DNA of 64,000 bases from Sphingobacterium sp. lm-10 (GTDB lineage Bacteria > Bacteroidota > Bacteroidia > Sphingobacteriales > Sphingobacteriaceae), in the NCBI RefSeq assembly GCF_023554555.1, contig NZ_JAMJWC010000001.1, positions 248,001 to 312,000 of the forward strand, in the 5' to 3' direction. The position numbers and the translations under genes are program-made. The notes below the pieces were generated by a model. The model made no database searches. It worked only from the letters and a program-made list of their open reading frames with translations, and was not told where the DNA came from. Shown piece by piece: positions 45,027-53,055 of the stretch; the first letter of the stretch is position 1; every line of letters starts with the position of its first letter.

Positions 45027-45047
45027 GGCAGTAAAGATAGAAAATAA
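44932..45047. repeat. 116-bp direct repeat, copy A (5' end of intact xerD)
   Basis: It matches 48027-48142 at 111 of 116 positions without gaps. The five differences (44946, 44949, 44976, 44988, 45000) are all transitions and all fall at third codon positions of xerD; each is synonymous. The last 47 bp (45001-45047, across the ATG) are identical in the two copies. Confidence 0.95.
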
Positions 45048-45246
45048 AGATGCCGTAAATTCAGTGAAATAATATATAATTGTCGTCTTTGACTTAATGA
45101 CTTTTTTAAATAAATTAGTGTAAGTCTTTCAAGTTAAAAATCATTAGATGTAGGTGCGTGAGTTTTATAATTGTATGATTAAAGTGTGGTTTAAAAAAAC
45201 AAATATTTTAAGCCGACAAATTTAAGTGAATTATGTACTAAAATTT

Positions 45247-45308
45247 TATTTATAGAATATGATTTATTAGTGGGTCGATACTCGCTAATAAATCATATTC
45301 TATAAATA
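45247..45308 (-). terminator. 24-bp perfect inverted repeat, probable terminator
   Basis: The arms 45247-45270 and 45285-45308 are perfect complements (TATTTATAGAATATG... inward), with a 14-nt loop. It lies 7 bp past the stop of the gene at 45316 and is followed by U-rich sequence on the minus strand. The stem is unusually long and AT-rich for a terminator. Confidence 0.6.
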
Positions 45309-45315
45309 CATTCTG

Positions 45316-46677
45316 CTAGTAAGCATATTGTGGTAACATTTTCAATTTTACATAAGGATTCGAAATTACGAACGGACTCATAGATCTATTGCCTATTAAT
45401 ACTGGACGCGAAAAATCAGTCTCCAAAGTTCCTAACTGATCTGAGTTGCGTGTAACAGATATGCTGAATGTATTATCTACACTACGTTTTGTGGATCCGC
45501 CAAAGTTCAGACCAAATTTTTGATTGCCACTTGTTGTTATTCCAAAGTTTGTTGCAAATTCAGACATAGAGCGTTCAGTTTTAGTGGTCGTTTCTTGCTC
45601 GTCTTTCTCCGAGATAATAAACTTCCAGACAAAGCTATTGTTTTGTATATCCCAAGTTGCCAAATCAATGCTTAACCTATATTCTTTCGGTTGTATGTCT
45701 AAAAGGTGATAATAAGAGTTCGTAGATCTTGGAGGAGTTCTCTTTTCGAATAATACGTGATAAAGGTCATTTGGATGCGCGCTGAAATGCTTTTCCAAAG
45801 TAGTACCCAGCCCTTGTAAATTGCCAATCAAGACATCTACTTGAATTTCAAATCTACCTTCGGTCCAGAAGGTATTCTGAATACGAGTGCTAGGCCAATT
45901 GCTTGGATAAACTACTGTAGTATGTAATTTCGGATCTTTTGGTTGATCAGACATGACATAAAAAGCATCTTTTGAAAATTCCATAGAAACTATTCGTTCG
46001 ATTATACGCCGATTAAGTTGACCTTGGGAATTTGATTCTGGAGTAAGTCCATAGTAAATGTAATCGCGGTGCCAGTTGAAACCGTCTAGGCCCATAATGT
46101 CCCGAGCTCTTAATACTTCTGGAATCAACGAACTTGCTGATGTGTTAGAAGATTTTGTTCTTAACCTTCTATCGTAAGCATCATCTATAAATTCATATTG
46201 TGGGTTTTCAAGTGCTGTACTACTTTTTAATGAAATCTTGTCTTTCAACCTTAGGCGTTCGTTGTTTTTGACTACAAGAACTGGAAATGCAGGTATTAGG
46301 TTTTTGTCCACAGAATCTACTATCTTTCCATCGTCAAAGAAACGTATTTTATTGTTTTTGATAACATTTGGAGCCACTAAGGGTAGTTCTTGACTTGTGT
46401 TCCATGATTCTGCATTGAAACCGGATGGCAATTCTGGTATATAAATATTTAGCAACGGCAATGCTTTTTCAATATTTGAAAGCTCAACTTCACTTTCAGC
46501 ATATTTAAGTATGACATCTCTAAAAGTTTCTGTAGGGCTTACCATTTTGTCTTTTACAAAAGGGTAAAAAATATCATAGTCATTGTCAAATTCTTTCAAA
46601 GCTTCAATTTTAATAAAATCTCTTAGCAAAGAATTATTTCTAGTGGCTTTAGATAGTAATTCTGAAAATTTATCCAT
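45316..46677 (-). CDS. body of an unknown exported lipoprotein, cut off by a stop codon
   Basis: The 453-residue open frame has no signal peptide. I recognise no catalytic motif. The N-terminal 70 residues are helical ('LLRDFIKIEALKEFDNDYDIFYPFVKD'), a style seen in Bacteroidota lipoproteins; the remainder is beta-rich with a Ser/Thr/Asn-rich C-terminal part. In the same frame, four codons upstream of its ATG, is a TAA (46687-46689), and beyond that a complete lipoprotein signal peptide (46687-46803). It was therefore very likely one 495-residue lipoprotein gene now split by a nonsense codon. It is divergent from the C11 peptidase gene. Confidence 0.7.
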   Translation of the reverse strand: MDKFSELLSKATRNNSLLRDFIKIEALKEFDNDYDIFYPFVKDKMVSPTETFRDVILKYAESEVELSNIEKALPLLNIYIPELPSGFNAESWNTSQELPLVAPNVIKNNKIRFFDDGKIVDSVDKNLIPAFPVLVVKNNERLRLKDKISLKSSTALENPQYEFIDDAYDRRLRTKSSNTSASSLIPEVLRARDIMGLDGFNWHRDYIYYGLTPESNSQGQLNRRIIERIVSMEFSKDAFYVMSDQPKDPKLHTTVVYPSNWPSTRIQNTFWTEGRFEIQVDVLIGNLQGLGTTLEKHFSAHPNDLYHVLFEKRTPPRSTNSYYHLLDIQPKEYRLSIDLATWDIQNNSFVWKFIISEKDEQETTTKTERSMSEFATNFGITTSGNQKFGLNFGGSTKRSVDNTFSISVTRNSDQLGTLETDFSRPVLIGNRSMSPFVISNPYVKLKMLPQYAY

Positions 46678-46686
46678 TGCGAGAAT

Positions 46687-46803
46687 TTAATCATCATAAT
46701 TATTTTCATGATTTTCTGAATATTTATCAACCGTGTTTTTTTTACAAGATACAAGAGATAATAAGGCTATTAGTAATAATGTGATTTTTCTCAATAATTT
46801 CAT
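46687..46803 (-). pseudogene. detached lipoprotein signal peptide of the 453-residue gene
   Basis: A 38-codon frame with a basic start (MKLLRK), a Leu-rich core and lipobox LVSC (Cys20), followed by KKN and an acidic Asn-rich linker, then TAA. The frame continues without shift into the 453-residue ORF after ATT CTC GCA. The ORF track misses it because of its size. It is either the 5' part of a broken gene or a short lipoprotein made on its own. Confidence 0.7.
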
Positions 46804-46877
46804 GAATTTGTTTTTTAAGATTAATATTATAATTTTGACAATTATAAACAATTTTCTAATACTGATTATATTTTTTT

Positions 46878-47977
46878 ATGAAAAAAATTATTGCTTATGT
46901 TTTTTTTATTTTTTTCTCTATTCTTGTAAAAAAACTAGTAATATAACCGATAGTTATATTACCATTAAAAGGAATGTTTTAGTTTTTATGGAGGCGAATA
47001 ATGATCTTAGACAAGATGCGTGGTACTCAATAAAAAGCATGGAAAAAGGTATGGTAGATGAAAACAATGATTTATTCGTTTACATCAAAGCTAGTGATCT
47101 AGTCTCGCACATACTTAAGATCAGACCCAGTAAAAACGCGAATTCTCTTTCTAGCGATACTATCAAAACGATTTACAGCTATAAGCCCTCGGATCCCGTA
47201 ATTATGAAAGACGTTATTGATTATATTCGTAAAACCTATCCCTCAGATTCTTTCGGGCTAATATTATGGTCTCATGCTACATCTTGGGCGCCGCCGCGTA
47301 ATAAGCGTATTATGTCTTTCGGTAGTGATAGAGGTAAGGAAATGGACATATTAGATTTAAAAAATGCCCTCCCAGATAATATGGATTATATAATCTTTGA
47401 TGCTTGTTCAATGGCCAGTCTCGAGGTGTTGTATGAGTTCAGGTTTAAAAGCAAGTACATATTATGTTCTCCTTCAGAAGTTTTGTCCGAGAGCTATCCT
47501 TATGATAAAATCGTACCTTATTTATTTCTTGATTTAGCAGAATTAAAAAATATTGCAAGGATCTATTATGAACACTACAACGATTTAAACGGGTCAGCTC
47601 AATCTGCAACTATATCTCTGATAAAAATGGATGAACTTGAAGAAATGTGTTTTAACCTGAGGGAGTTGTTAAAGTCTGAACAAAGGAATTTCTTCTTAAG
47701 AAAATCAGTTCAGCGGTTCGATTATTCTCAAAGTTTCCCAGTTCCCAGTTTCGATTTCGGAGATTTTTTGACGAAAAATTTTAATTCATCACAACTTGTC
47801 TCTTTAAAAAAAAGTCTATCTAAAGTAGTAGTTTACAAAAATAATACTCCCAATTTTTTGGGAAGACCGATTTTAGCTAATTCAGGCGTCACATGCTATA
47901 TTCCTGATTCTAACGATAGCTACTATAATTATTACACCGGGTACGAATGGTACAGAGCAAGTGGTTTTGGAGAATAG
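46878..47977 (+). CDS. clostripain-family (C11) cysteine peptidase, lipoprotein, frameshifted at the signal peptide
   Basis: The catalytic domain is complete: it starts around 'NVLVFMEANNDL', with the dyad His in 'LILWSHATSW' (47273-47275) and Cys in 'IIFDACSMASLE' (47405-47407), the C11/caspase-like fold. A lipoprotein start lies at 46878 (MKKIIAYVFFIFF) but in a different frame; adding one T in the T8 or T7 tract (46900-46907, 46909-46915) joins it to 'LYSCKKTSN', giving lipobox LYSC. As read, the in-frame ORF begins at 46733 with a nonsense N-terminus. C11 peptidases self-activate and cut after Arg or Lys. The gene may be phase-variable or decaying. Confidence 0.75.
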
Positions 47978-48022
47978 AGCTCAATTATAATTATTGATAA
48001 ACGAGCTGGTAGTAATTCGATA

Positions 48023-48121
48023 TTAAACATCCAAAAGATAAGCTTCTATCGAATTGGCAGACAGCCCGCGCTCCAAGAGCAGGTAGCGTTTAAAATCTTT
48101 TTTCCATACCGCCCAGTTCAT
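48023..48121 (-). pseudogene. xerD 5' fragment (32 codons)
   Basis: From ATG (48119-48121) the frame encodes the same 32 residues as intact XerD, with only synonymous changes, then runs into TAA at 48023-48025. It is a displaced 5' end of xerD lying just upstream of fabV. Confidence 0.92.
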
Positions 48122-48142
48122 GGCAGTAAAGATAGAAAATAA
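48027..48142. repeat. 116-bp direct repeat, copy B
   Basis: This is the second copy of the xerD 5' region, in the same orientation as copy A at 44932-45047 and exactly 3095 bp from it. Similarity stops abruptly at 48143 on the right and at the codon 32/33 border on the left. Confidence 0.95.
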
Positions 48143-48307
48143 GCAGATAGACCTAAAGTGCTTTCGCTGAACTACTCTTCGGTGTTTGAATGCCCTGCGC
48201 GTCGGAAAATTCTTAAAAGAGTGTGCCCATTGATGGGATTCTGTGGAATAATTACTTATTTTGCACTTTAATTTAAAAACAGATTACGTATAACAACCCC
48301 TTTTCAT

Positions 48308-49507
48308 ATGATTATTCAACCACGCGTACGAGGATTTATCTGTCTGACTACCCATCCTGATGGCACTGCTCAGAACGTTAAAAACCAAATTGATTACGTT
48401 CAGTCCAAAGGAACCATTGCAAATGGTCCTAAAAAAGTATTGGTAATCGGTGCATCTACCGGTTTTGGACTTTCGTCGCGGGTGACTGCTGCCTTTGGTT
48501 CCGGAGCAGCTACTATCGGTGTATTTTTCGAGAAGCCTGCTTCTGCCGGAAAACCAGGTACTGCAGGTTGGTACAATTCGGCAGCATTTGAAAAAGAAGC
48601 TGCAGCAGCTGGGTTATATGCAAAAAGTATCAATGGCGATGCTTTCTCCGATGAAGTGAAAAAACAAGCTATTGAATTAATTAAAGAAGACCTGGGTCAG
48701 GTAGATCTAGTGGTTTATTCTTTAGCATCTCCACGTCGTACGCATCCTAAAACGGGTGTCGCTCACGGTTCTGTGCTGAAGCCTATTGGACAGCCTTTCA
48801 CCGACAAAACGGTAGATTTTCACAGTGGTGTTGTTTCCGATATTACGATTAACCCTATTGAAAACGACGACGATATTGAGAATACTGTTGCCGTAATGGG
48901 CGGTGAGGACTGGCAGTTTTGGATCGAAGATCTTAAAGCTGCGGGTGTATTAGCAGAAGGTGTTAAAACCGTCGCTTATTCTTACATCGGTCCTGAGTTG
49001 ACGTACCCGATCTACCGCAATGGTACCATTGGTCGTGCGAAAGATAACTTGGAAGCCACCGTGCCTGCATTGAATGAATTGCTTGCTGACTTAAACGGTG
49101 TATCTTATGTGTCTGTCAATAAAGCCTTAGTAACACAGTCTAGCTCCGCAATTCCGGTAGTACCTTTGTACATTTCTTTGCTGTATAAAGTGATGAAAGA
49201 AAAAGGCATTCACGAAGGAACAGTTGAACAAATGCAACGCCTTTTTGCGGAACAATTGTATAGCGGACATGCACCAGCTTTAGACGAAAAAGGACGTATC
49301 CGCGTAGACGATTGGGAAATGCGTGCTGATGTACAGGAAGAAGTAGCTGCTTTGTGGAAGCAAATCTCTACCGAGAACCTGGAAGAAATTTCTGACATTA
49401 GCGGGTACCGCGACGAATTTTTCCGTCTGTTCGGCTTTCACGTTGACGGCATCGATTACGAAGCAGATACAAATGAATTAGTAGGTGTTCCTTCTATTCA
49501 AGCATAA
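48308..49507 (+). CDS. fabV: trans-2-enoyl-ACP/CoA reductase FabV
   Basis: A 399-residue NADH-dependent enoyl reductase of the FabV/TER type, an enlarged short-chain dehydrogenase. The cofactor site 'VLVIGASTGFGLSSRV' lies at about 44-59, 'VYSLASPRRTHP' follows, and the FabV active-site Tyr-x8-Lys is Tyr236/Lys245 in 'YRNGTIGRAK'. It carries out the last reduction of each fatty-acid elongation cycle and is triclosan-resistant in other species. It is a single gene with its own terminator. Confidence 0.95.
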   Translation: MIIQPRVRGFICLTTHPDGTAQNVKNQIDYVQSKGTIANGPKKVLVIGASTGFGLSSRVTAAFGSGAATIGVFFEKPASAGKPGTAGWYNSAAFEKEAAAAGLYAKSINGDAFSDEVKKQAIELIKEDLGQVDLVVYSLASPRRTHPKTGVAHGSVLKPIGQPFTDKTVDFHSGVVSDITINPIENDDDIENTVAVMGGEDWQFWIEDLKAAGVLAEGVKTVAYSYIGPELTYPIYRNGTIGRAKDNLEATVPALNELLADLNGVSYVSVNKALVTQSSSAIPVVPLYISLLYKVMKEKGIHEGTVEQMQRLFAEQLYSGHAPALDEKGRIRVDDWEMRADVQEEVAALWKQISTENLEEISDISGYRDEFFRLFGFHVDGIDYEADTNELVGVPSIQA

Positions 49508-49546
49508 TCTTCAGCACTGCTATTAGGCAGATCCTGCGATTATTAT

Positions 49547-49584
49547 AAAAAACGAGACTATCCGAATGGGTAGTCTCGTTTTTT
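49547..49584 (+). terminator. terminator of fabV
   Basis: AAAAAACGAGACTA - 10 nt - TAGTCTCGTTTTTT forms a perfect 14-bp stem with a T-run. Confidence 0.9.
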
Positions 49585-49770
49585 CTTTTGATGGATTTTA
49601 TGTAGAGTTTTCATATCTTTATCCCGATGAGCATTTCAACCTATACAACAATGGTAGCTAAACCTTGGCTACCCGTGCCCACTAAGTAAGTAGTCGTATC
49701 GTCTGCTTATGTTGCTGTTTTCCCAAAGACAGCGTGTTTAATTGATTGTTGTTTTTTTTAGTATTTCTTT

Positions 49771-51012
49771 ATGAAAAATCAAAAATGGTATAGGACCTAC
49801 CTATTTATTTGGACTGGACAATTCTTTTCCATGATTACCAGTTATGCCGTGCATTTTGCCGTCATTATTTGGTTGAGTCTGGAACATCAATCGGCCGAAG
49901 TATTGGCATTCGCCGGTATTGCCGGATTGCTGCCGCAGGCGGTGATCGGCCCGTTTGCAGGCGTGTTTATCGATCGTTGGGATCGTAAGAAAGTCATGAT
50001 GTTTTCCGATGGTTTTATCGCCATCTGCGCCTTCGCGATGACTTTTTTGCTGCGCAATGAACAGGTAGATCTGTTTTGGATTTATGCTTTATTGGCGTGT
50101 AGATCCGTTGGTAATGCCTTTCAATCGCCGGCTATGCAAGCCATTGCTCCGCTTATCGTGCCGGAGAAGGAACTGTTGCGCGTATCAGGCATTAATCAAA
50201 TGCTGCAGTCGGTCAGTACTATCGCGGGACCAGCGCTTGGCACCTTGGCCATCACCTATTTTGCGATCGCTGACGTGCTTTATCTGGATATCGTCGGTGC
50301 TGTACTCGCAATCACTTCCCTATTTTTTGTGCGTATACCTCATTTGAAATCAGATAGTAATGCTTCTATTTCTGCGGTGTTCACGGAATTGAAAGAAGGT
50401 TTTGGCGCTATTCATCGAAATAAAGGCTTAGGATATTTATTCTTTTACGCCATGTTGGTCACCTTTTTTGTGATGCCTGCGGCGATTATGTTTCCACTAC
50501 TCACGACTGGTTATTACGGGGGAGGCAAATGGGAGATCAGTCTGATTGAGATTGTATGGGGGATTGGTATGCTTGTAGGCGGATCTGTATTGAGTATACT
50601 TCGCATCAAAACGCCCAAGATTATTCTGGTAAACGCTATGCATATCATACTTGGATTCTCTTTTCTCTTATGTGGCGCATTTCCGCCTTCGTGGTTCGTG
50701 GGATTTGTAGTGGTCACCACATTATCCGGTATTGCCATGTCTATTTTTTCTGCTGCATTTATGACCACGATTCAGGAAGAGGTGATACCGAAGATGTTGG
50801 GGCGCGTATTTTCTTTGTACTTCAGTATGGCGGTGTTGCCAAGTATCATTGGTCTATTATTCACGGGGTTGATCGCGGAGAGAGTGGGAGTCGCACCTGC
50901 ATTTATCATCGCCGGAGGCTTGGTGATGTTGGTTGGGGTTGCCTCATTTATGACGCCAAAGTTGATGCGGTTGGGTAGGAGGGAGCAAGCCGTAGAAAAG
51001 CTGGAAGAATGA
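49771..51012 (+). CDS. MFS exporter, macrolide-efflux (MefA-like) family
   Basis: A 413-residue inner-membrane protein with about 12 helices. 'LFIWTGQFFSMITSYAVHFAVIIWL' and 'GVFIDRWDRKKVMMFSD' are typical of the MFS_3 drug-efflux group. The substrate is unknown. It stands alone between fabV and the DUF1543 gene; a small GGTAGC/GCTACC dyad (49653-49673) lies in its 190-bp upstream region. Confidence 0.83.
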   Translation: MKNQKWYRTYLFIWTGQFFSMITSYAVHFAVIIWLSLEHQSAEVLAFAGIAGLLPQAVIGPFAGVFIDRWDRKKVMMFSDGFIAICAFAMTFLLRNEQVDLFWIYALLACRSVGNAFQSPAMQAIAPLIVPEKELLRVSGINQMLQSVSTIAGPALGTLAITYFAIADVLYLDIVGAVLAITSLFFVRIPHLKSDSNASISAVFTELKEGFGAIHRNKGLGYLFFYAMLVTFFVMPAAIMFPLLTTGYYGGGKWEISLIEIVWGIGMLVGGSVLSILRIKTPKIILVNAMHIILGFSFLLCGAFPPSWFVGFVVVTTLSGIAMSIFSAAFMTTIQEEVIPKMLGRVFSLYFSMAVLPSIIGLLFTGLIAERVGVAPAFIIAGGLVMLVGVASFMTPKLMRLGRREQAVEKLEE

Positions 51013-51062
51013 TTTTATTGTGATTCTTCTTTCATGCGTTATAATTAAATTTGAAGATGCTT

Positions 51063-51070
51063 TAACTTTG
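51063..51070 (+). promoter_or_regulatory. possible -7 element of the DUF1543/GH1 unit
   Basis: TAACTTTG matches TAnnTTTG, 80 bp before the DUF1543 ATG. No good -33 is seen. Confidence 0.3.
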
Positions 51071-51149
51071 TGCAAGAAGGTTCAAAATGATCGTTGCAAA
51101 TAATGATCTAGGCACAAATATTGATTTATAAGCGAGTAAATAATATTAC

Positions 51150-51704
51150 ATGGAATTATATATGGTGGTGATTGGTGGTAAGCCAGAAGGTCGACACACC
51201 GAACAGCATGACGTTTTTTTTGGAGTAGGGGCAAGCCTCAAAGATCTAGTGCCACAAATGGAATCATTTTGGCCAGAACTGGCTGGTAAAATGCATATCG
51301 ACTCTTGGCGTAAGGTGTCGAAGGTGAATGAATTTACCATTCAAGTGGTTCCGAAGACCGAACAAGTAGAAATCAGCGCACAAAAATTGTACTTCGTTAA
51401 TCTTGGAGGTTACAAGCCAGAGGATATGGAAGAATACCATTACAAACAAGTCGTGGTAGCCGACAGCCTAGCTGAGGCGACTCGCCTTGCCAAATCTTCC
51501 ACCTTTTGGAAGCACCACGACTCGTCGCATATAGATGATAAATACGGCATCGATGTCGACGATATTTACGAAATAAGCGATCTTTTAAACGATAGTTTCA
51601 AGACTAACTACTCCCTGAAAATCACTCCAGCACCGCAATCAGCTATAGATGATACGTTAGAAGTTGGTTATCTCAAAATAAGTAAGTTGCTTTCATGGGA
51701 TTAA
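51150..51704 (+). CDS. DUF1543 family protein
   Basis: A 184-residue cytosolic protein of unknown function. It has two related halves of the DUF1543 type: 'LYMVVIGGKPEGRHTEQHDVFFGVG' (about 3-27) and 'LYFVNLGGYKPEDMEEYHYKQVVVADS' (about 80-106). It overlaps the following GH1 gene by 10 bp, so the two are translationally coupled. Confidence 0.85.
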   Translation: MELYMVVIGGKPEGRHTEQHDVFFGVGASLKDLVPQMESFWPELAGKMHIDSWRKVSKVNEFTIQVVPKTEQVEISAQKLYFVNLGGYKPEDMEEYHYKQVVVADSLAEATRLAKSSTFWKHHDSSHIDDKYGIDVDDIYEISDLLNDSFKTNYSLKITPAPQSAIDDTLEVGYLKISKLLSWD

Positions 51705-53032
51705 CCAAAGCGCCTTTCGGCGAAGAATTCGTTTGGGGTGTATCTACAGCAGCTTATCAAATCGAAGGTGGTTATTTACAAGATGGGAAAGGATTCTCCA
51801 TTTGGGACGATTTCGTGCGAAAGCGCGGTAAGATTGCCAACAAAGAAAATGGCGACGTGGCTTGCGATTTTTATCACCGCTATGCGGACGATCTGCAATT
51901 GATGGCGGGTATGAACATCCGCCATCATCGTTTTTCCATTGCCTGGAGCCGAATTTTTCCTGTTGGAAGAGGTGAGGTGAACCAAGCAGGTGTAGATTAT
52001 TACCATCGTTTGATTGATCATATGTTGGCTTTAGGCATTACCCCTTGGATCACTTTGTACCATTGGGATCTTCCATCAAGCTTGGAAATAAAGGGCGGTT
52101 GGACTAATCGGGATATAGTCGATTGGTTTGGCGAATACGTAGCCTTTTGCGTTAAGCATTTTGGCGATCGCGTAAAACATTGGATGGTATTGAATGAACC
52201 GATGGTATTCACCGGAGCAGGCTATTTTCTGGGGATTCATGCCCCTGGCCGCCGCGGGCTGAATTCCTTTTTGGCGGCTACGCATCACGCGGCCTTAGCA
52301 CAAGCACATGGTGCTCGTATCATTAAGTCTTTGCAGCCAGAAGGTATGGTGGGAACCACCTTTTCCACTTCGCACGTTGAGCCTTTTAGTAATCGAGAAC
52401 GAGACATCGTGGCTGCAAAAAAAGCAGATGCGCTACTCAACCGATTATATATAGAACCATTACTTGGCATGGGTTATCCTACAGATGAGATCAGGGCGCT
52501 TCGCAAATTGGAGCAGTTCATGAAAGCAGGAGATGAGCAAAATTTGAAATTTGATATGGACTTTGTCGGCGTGCAAAACTATACGCGCGAGATCATAAAA
52601 CATTCCTATTTTGTACCCTACTTAAGGGCAAAGCTGGTGACGGCACAAGAACGACAAGTGCCCACGACTACAATGAATTGGGAGGTATATCCCGAATCTA
52701 TTTACCATGTTTTAAAAAAGTTCAGTGCATACCCGACTATGCCTCCGTTGATGATCACCGAGAGCGGTGCATCTTTTCCGGACGTCTTGGAAAATGGAAA
52801 GATAAATGACGCAGCGCGGGTACAATACCTACAAGATGCGATCGCGCAGATGTATCGGGCAAAGCAGGATGGAGTAGATATTCGCGGTTATTTCTTTTGG
52901 ACTTTTTTGGATAATTTTGAGTGGGCAGAAGGTTATCACCCTCGTTTTGGTCTTGTTCACGTTGATTTTGAGACGCAACAACGAATTATAAAAGCTTCAG
53001 GTAACTGGTATGCTGATTTTTTGCGCGACTAA
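51695..53032 (+). CDS. GH1 beta-glycosidase (beta-glucosidase type)
   Basis: A 445-residue cytosolic (beta/alpha)8 retaining glycosidase. The N-terminal signature 'FVWGVSTAAYQIEGG' is present; the acid/base is Glu168 in 'VLNEPMVF' and the nucleophile Glu356 in 'ITESGAS'. It releases non-reducing beta-linked glucose, or other sugars such as mannose, from short oligosaccharides. No signal peptide is seen. Its position directly before the LacI-SusCD-GH130 genes suggests it finishes degradation of sugars brought in by that locus. Confidence 0.93.
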   Translation: MGLTKAPFGEEFVWGVSTAAYQIEGGYLQDGKGFSIWDDFVRKRGKIANKENGDVACDFYHRYADDLQLMAGMNIRHHRFSIAWSRIFPVGRGEVNQAGVDYYHRLIDHMLALGITPWITLYHWDLPSSLEIKGGWTNRDIVDWFGEYVAFCVKHFGDRVKHWMVLNEPMVFTGAGYFLGIHAPGRRGLNSFLAATHHAALAQAHGARIIKSLQPEGMVGTTFSTSHVEPFSNRERDIVAAKKADALLNRLYIEPLLGMGYPTDEIRALRKLEQFMKAGDEQNLKFDMDFVGVQNYTREIIKHSYFVPYLRAKLVTAQERQVPTTTMNWEVYPESIYHVLKKFSAYPTMPPLMITESGASFPDVLENGKINDAARVQYLQDAIAQMYRAKQDGVDIRGYFFWTFLDNFEWAEGYHPRFGLVHVDFETQQRIIKASGNWYADFLRD

Positions 53033-53055
53033 AATAGTGTATCTTTATCTACTAG

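Larger units (their letters stand above)
45048..48026. mobile_element. 2.98-kb inserted segment between the xerD repeats
   Basis: The segment lies between direct repeats of the xerD 5' end and separates xerD from fabV, which otherwise would be divergent neighbours about 190 bp apart. It is more AT-rich than both flanks and carries only two divergent genes. No integrase or transposase is encoded. The arrangement is what site-specific or homologous integration with restoration of the target gene leaves behind. Calling it an inserted element is inference; the repeats are seen directly. Confidence 0.6.

Noticed and set aside
46687..46689. recoding of TAA as a sense codon to rescue the 453-residue lipoprotein
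   Set aside because: No known bacterial system in this group inserts an amino acid at TAA, and no special context or dedicated tRNA is seen here.
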